NCBI GenBank assembly: GCA_001800095.1
Contig: MGUT01000046.1
Location: 1-7,149, forward strand
Direction of reading: 5' to 3'
Length of the DNA stretch: 7,149 nt
Source: Elusimicrobia bacterium RIFCSPLOWO2_01_FULL_64_13
GTDB lineage: Bacteria; Elusimicrobiota; Elusimicrobia; 2-02-FULL-39-32
The position numbers were made by a program, and so were the translations under genes. The notes beneath the pieces were generated by a model. The model did no database searches. It had not been told where the DNA came from and saw nothing but the letters and a program-made list of their open reading frames with translations. Positions 6,075 to 7,149 of the stretch are shown piece after piece. Within the stretch, counting starts at the first letter, position 1. Every line of letters starts with the position of its first letter.

Positions 6075-6968
6075 GTGCCCGAGAACCGCTCCAAGTCCAT
6101 CCTGGACCCCCTGGTGCTGGCGCGGCTTCAGAACCTGGAGCTGCGCGCGCGCACCGTCGCGGAAGGATTCATCTCCGGGCTCCACCAGAGTCCGTTCCGC
6201 GGTTATTCCCTGGAGTTCGCCGAGCACCGCGAGTACTCCCCGGGCGACGAGATCCGCCACATCGACTGGAAGGTCTACGGCAGGACCGACCGCTTCTTCG
6301 TGAAGCAGTTCGAGCAGGAGTCCAATCTCCGCGTCAACCTCCTGGTGGATCTCTCCGGCTCCATGAATTTTCGGGGAGGGCGGGCGCCCCTCTCCAAGTT
6401 CGATACGGCCGCCGTCCTGGCCGCCGGGCTCGCCATCCTGGGACTGCGCCAGAATGATTCCGCGGGACTGGCCCTCCTGGGGGAGTCCGGGGTCCGGAGC
6501 GTGCCCCCGCGCAGTTCCCGCTCGCACCTGAACGTCATCCTCGACGCGCTGGTCTCGGCCTCGCCCGGAGGCGGCACCGCCCTCTCCCGGGGCCTCGAGA
6601 CCGTCGCCCTCTCCGCGAGGAAGCGGGGTCTCTTCATCCTCTTCTCGGACCTCCTGGACGACCCCGGATCGGTCCTGCGGTCGCTCAAGTTCCTGCAGTT
6701 CAAAAGGAACGAGATCAAGGTCGTCCAGCTCCTGGACCCGGACGAGCTGGATTTTCCCTTCTCCGGGAGCGTGGAATTCACGTCGCTCGAGGACGGCGCC
6801 AAGCTCGTCCTGGACGCCGGGAGCTACCGCGAGGACTACCGGAAAGCGGTCCGGCGGCTGATCGAGCGGTACCGGGCCGCCCTCCGGGACGCCGGGATCG
6901 AATATTACTGCCATTCCACCGATGAACCTCCGGACGCGGTCCTGCGTTCGGTGCTGCGCTCCCGATGA
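6075..6968 (+). CDS. DUF58 domain protein with vWA-like fold, MoxR partner
   Basis: From GTG 6075 this encodes 297 residues, typical for DUF58 proteins that follow moxR. The DUF58 signature spans 53-82, with EYSPGDEIRHIDW, VYGRTDRFFVKQFE and the conserved D59, R61, D64 and W65. A von Willebrand A-like domain follows, with the metal-site motif DLSGSM (D92, S94, S96), a GGGTALSRG segment (T168) and LFSDLLDD (D192) in the positions expected for MIDAS loops 1-3. No signal peptide or membrane helix is apparent. Family members are thought to be adaptors or clients of the MoxR ATPase, though the biochemical role is poorly defined. The GTG lies 7 bp after the moxR stop and lacks a Shine-Dalgarno sequence, so translational coupling is likely. 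Earlier ATGs at 6000 and 6015 would overlap moxR and add a Ser/Pro-rich leader, probably out-of-frame noise. The stop overlaps the batA start as ATGA. Confidence 0.88.
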   Translation: MPENRSKSILDPLVLARLQNLELRARTVAEGFISGLHQSPFRGYSLEFAEHREYSPGDEIRHIDWKVYGRTDRFFVKQFEQESNLRVNLLVDLSGSMNFRGGRAPLSKFDTAAVLAAGLAILGLRQNDSAGLALLGESGVRSVPPRSSRSHLNVILDALVSASPGGGTALSRGLETVALSARKRGLFILFSDLLDDPGSVLRSLKFLQFKRNEIKVVQLLDPDELDFPFSGSVEFTSLEDGAKLVLDAGSYREDYRKAVRRLIERYRAALRDAGIEYYCHSTDEPPDAVLRSVLRSR

Positions 6969-7149
6969 ACTGGAGCTTCCTGAACACCGCCGCTCTCTGG
7001 GCGCTCCCAGCGGCGGCCCTGCCCGTCCTGCTCCATTTTCTGCTGCGCCGGCCGCCCCGTCCCGCGCTCTTCGGCGACCTGCGGCTCCTTTCCCTGGCCT
7101 ACGACCGGCGCCAGCCCAGGAAGCGCCTGCAGGAATGGCTCGTTCTTCT
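6965..7149 (+). CDS. batA: BatA-type aerotolerance N-terminal domain protein (3' end outside window)
   Basis: Translation from the ATG at 6965, which overlaps the DUF58 stop as ATGA, gives an open frame of 61 codons to the right edge. The N-terminus reads MNWSFLNTAALWALPAAALP and continues through VLLHFLLRRPPRP, FGDLRLLSL and RRQPRKRLQEWLVL. This is the usual BatA N-terminal pattern: a first helix (about residues 8-25), a His-containing end, an Arg/Pro-rich cytoplasmic stretch, a short LRLL motif, and a basic segment leading to a second helix. Full-length members carry a vWA domain between membrane helices and sit in the inner membrane. Whether this one has the vWA domain or is a BatA-N-only protein with a large periplasmic part lies outside the window. 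Its position after moxR and DUF58 matches the conserved Bat cluster. Confidence 0.8.
   Translation, partial: MNWSFLNTAALWALPAAALPVLLHFLLRRPPRPALFGDLRLLSLAYDRRQPRKRLQEWLVL

Noticed and set aside
4985..6100. Minus-strand open frame (371 codons) opposite moxR
   Set aside because: It is compositionally biased (Gly, Asp, Arg, His) and spans the thiolase promoter and moxR; moxR has intact Walker A, Walker B and sensor motifs on the plus strand.
6072..6914. Minus-strand open frame (280 codons) opposite the DUF58 gene
   Set aside because: It is a shadow frame rich in Glu/Gly/Val with no recognisable domain; the plus-strand frame has the DUF58 and MIDAS motifs.

Overview
The window looks like ordinary chromosomal DNA from a GC-rich bacterium. 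Genes are tightly packed on both strands, with strong G/C preference at third codon positions. No plasmid, phage, transposon, CRISPR or RNA gene is visible. A Gram-negative lineage is suggested by a membrane GT-C-type glycosyltransferase with a large soluble C-terminal region, a FadI-type thiolase and a moxR/DUF58/batA cluster. The phylum cannot be fixed from this sequence; Aminicenantota, Acidobacteriota or another deep branch would fit, at low confidence. Few genes have a convincing Shine-Dalgarno sequence.

Layout, left to right. Positions 1-325 hold the catalytic C-terminal part of a XerD-like tyrosine recombinase that enters from outside the window. After 12 bp comes a 51-codon membrane microprotein gene (338-493). 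Its stop overlaps, as ATGA, the start of a 643-residue polytopic GT-C glycosyltransferase-like protein (490-2421). This overlap argues that the large gene starts at 490 and not at earlier in-frame start codons. The glycosyltransferase gene runs tail-to-tail into a GAF/HD-GYP cyclic-di-GMP phosphodiesterase gene on the minus strand (3564-2368), and the two share 54 bp. Upstream of that gene, also on the minus strand, is a FadI/HADHB-type thiolase (4979-3630). Both minus-strand genes have recognisable sigma70-type promoters.

From about 5030 the plus strand carries a moxR - DUF58 (vWA-like) - batA cluster that leaves the window at 7149. The moxR and thiolase genes are divergent and share a compact 113-bp intergenic region with back-to-back promoters.

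Functionally the window falls into four units: chromosome dimer resolution (xerD-like), envelope glycan or lipid-linked sugar transfer (microprotein plus glycosyltransferase), cyclic-di-GMP turnover beside a beta-oxidation thiolase, and a MoxR AAA+ chaperone with its usual vWA and Bat partners. I see no convincing undescribed multi-gene system. The items most worth a second look are the unannotated microprotein coupled to the glycosyltransferase, the near-leaderless thiolase promoter, the moxR start that conflicts with a TATAAT box, and the convergent 54-bp coding overlap.
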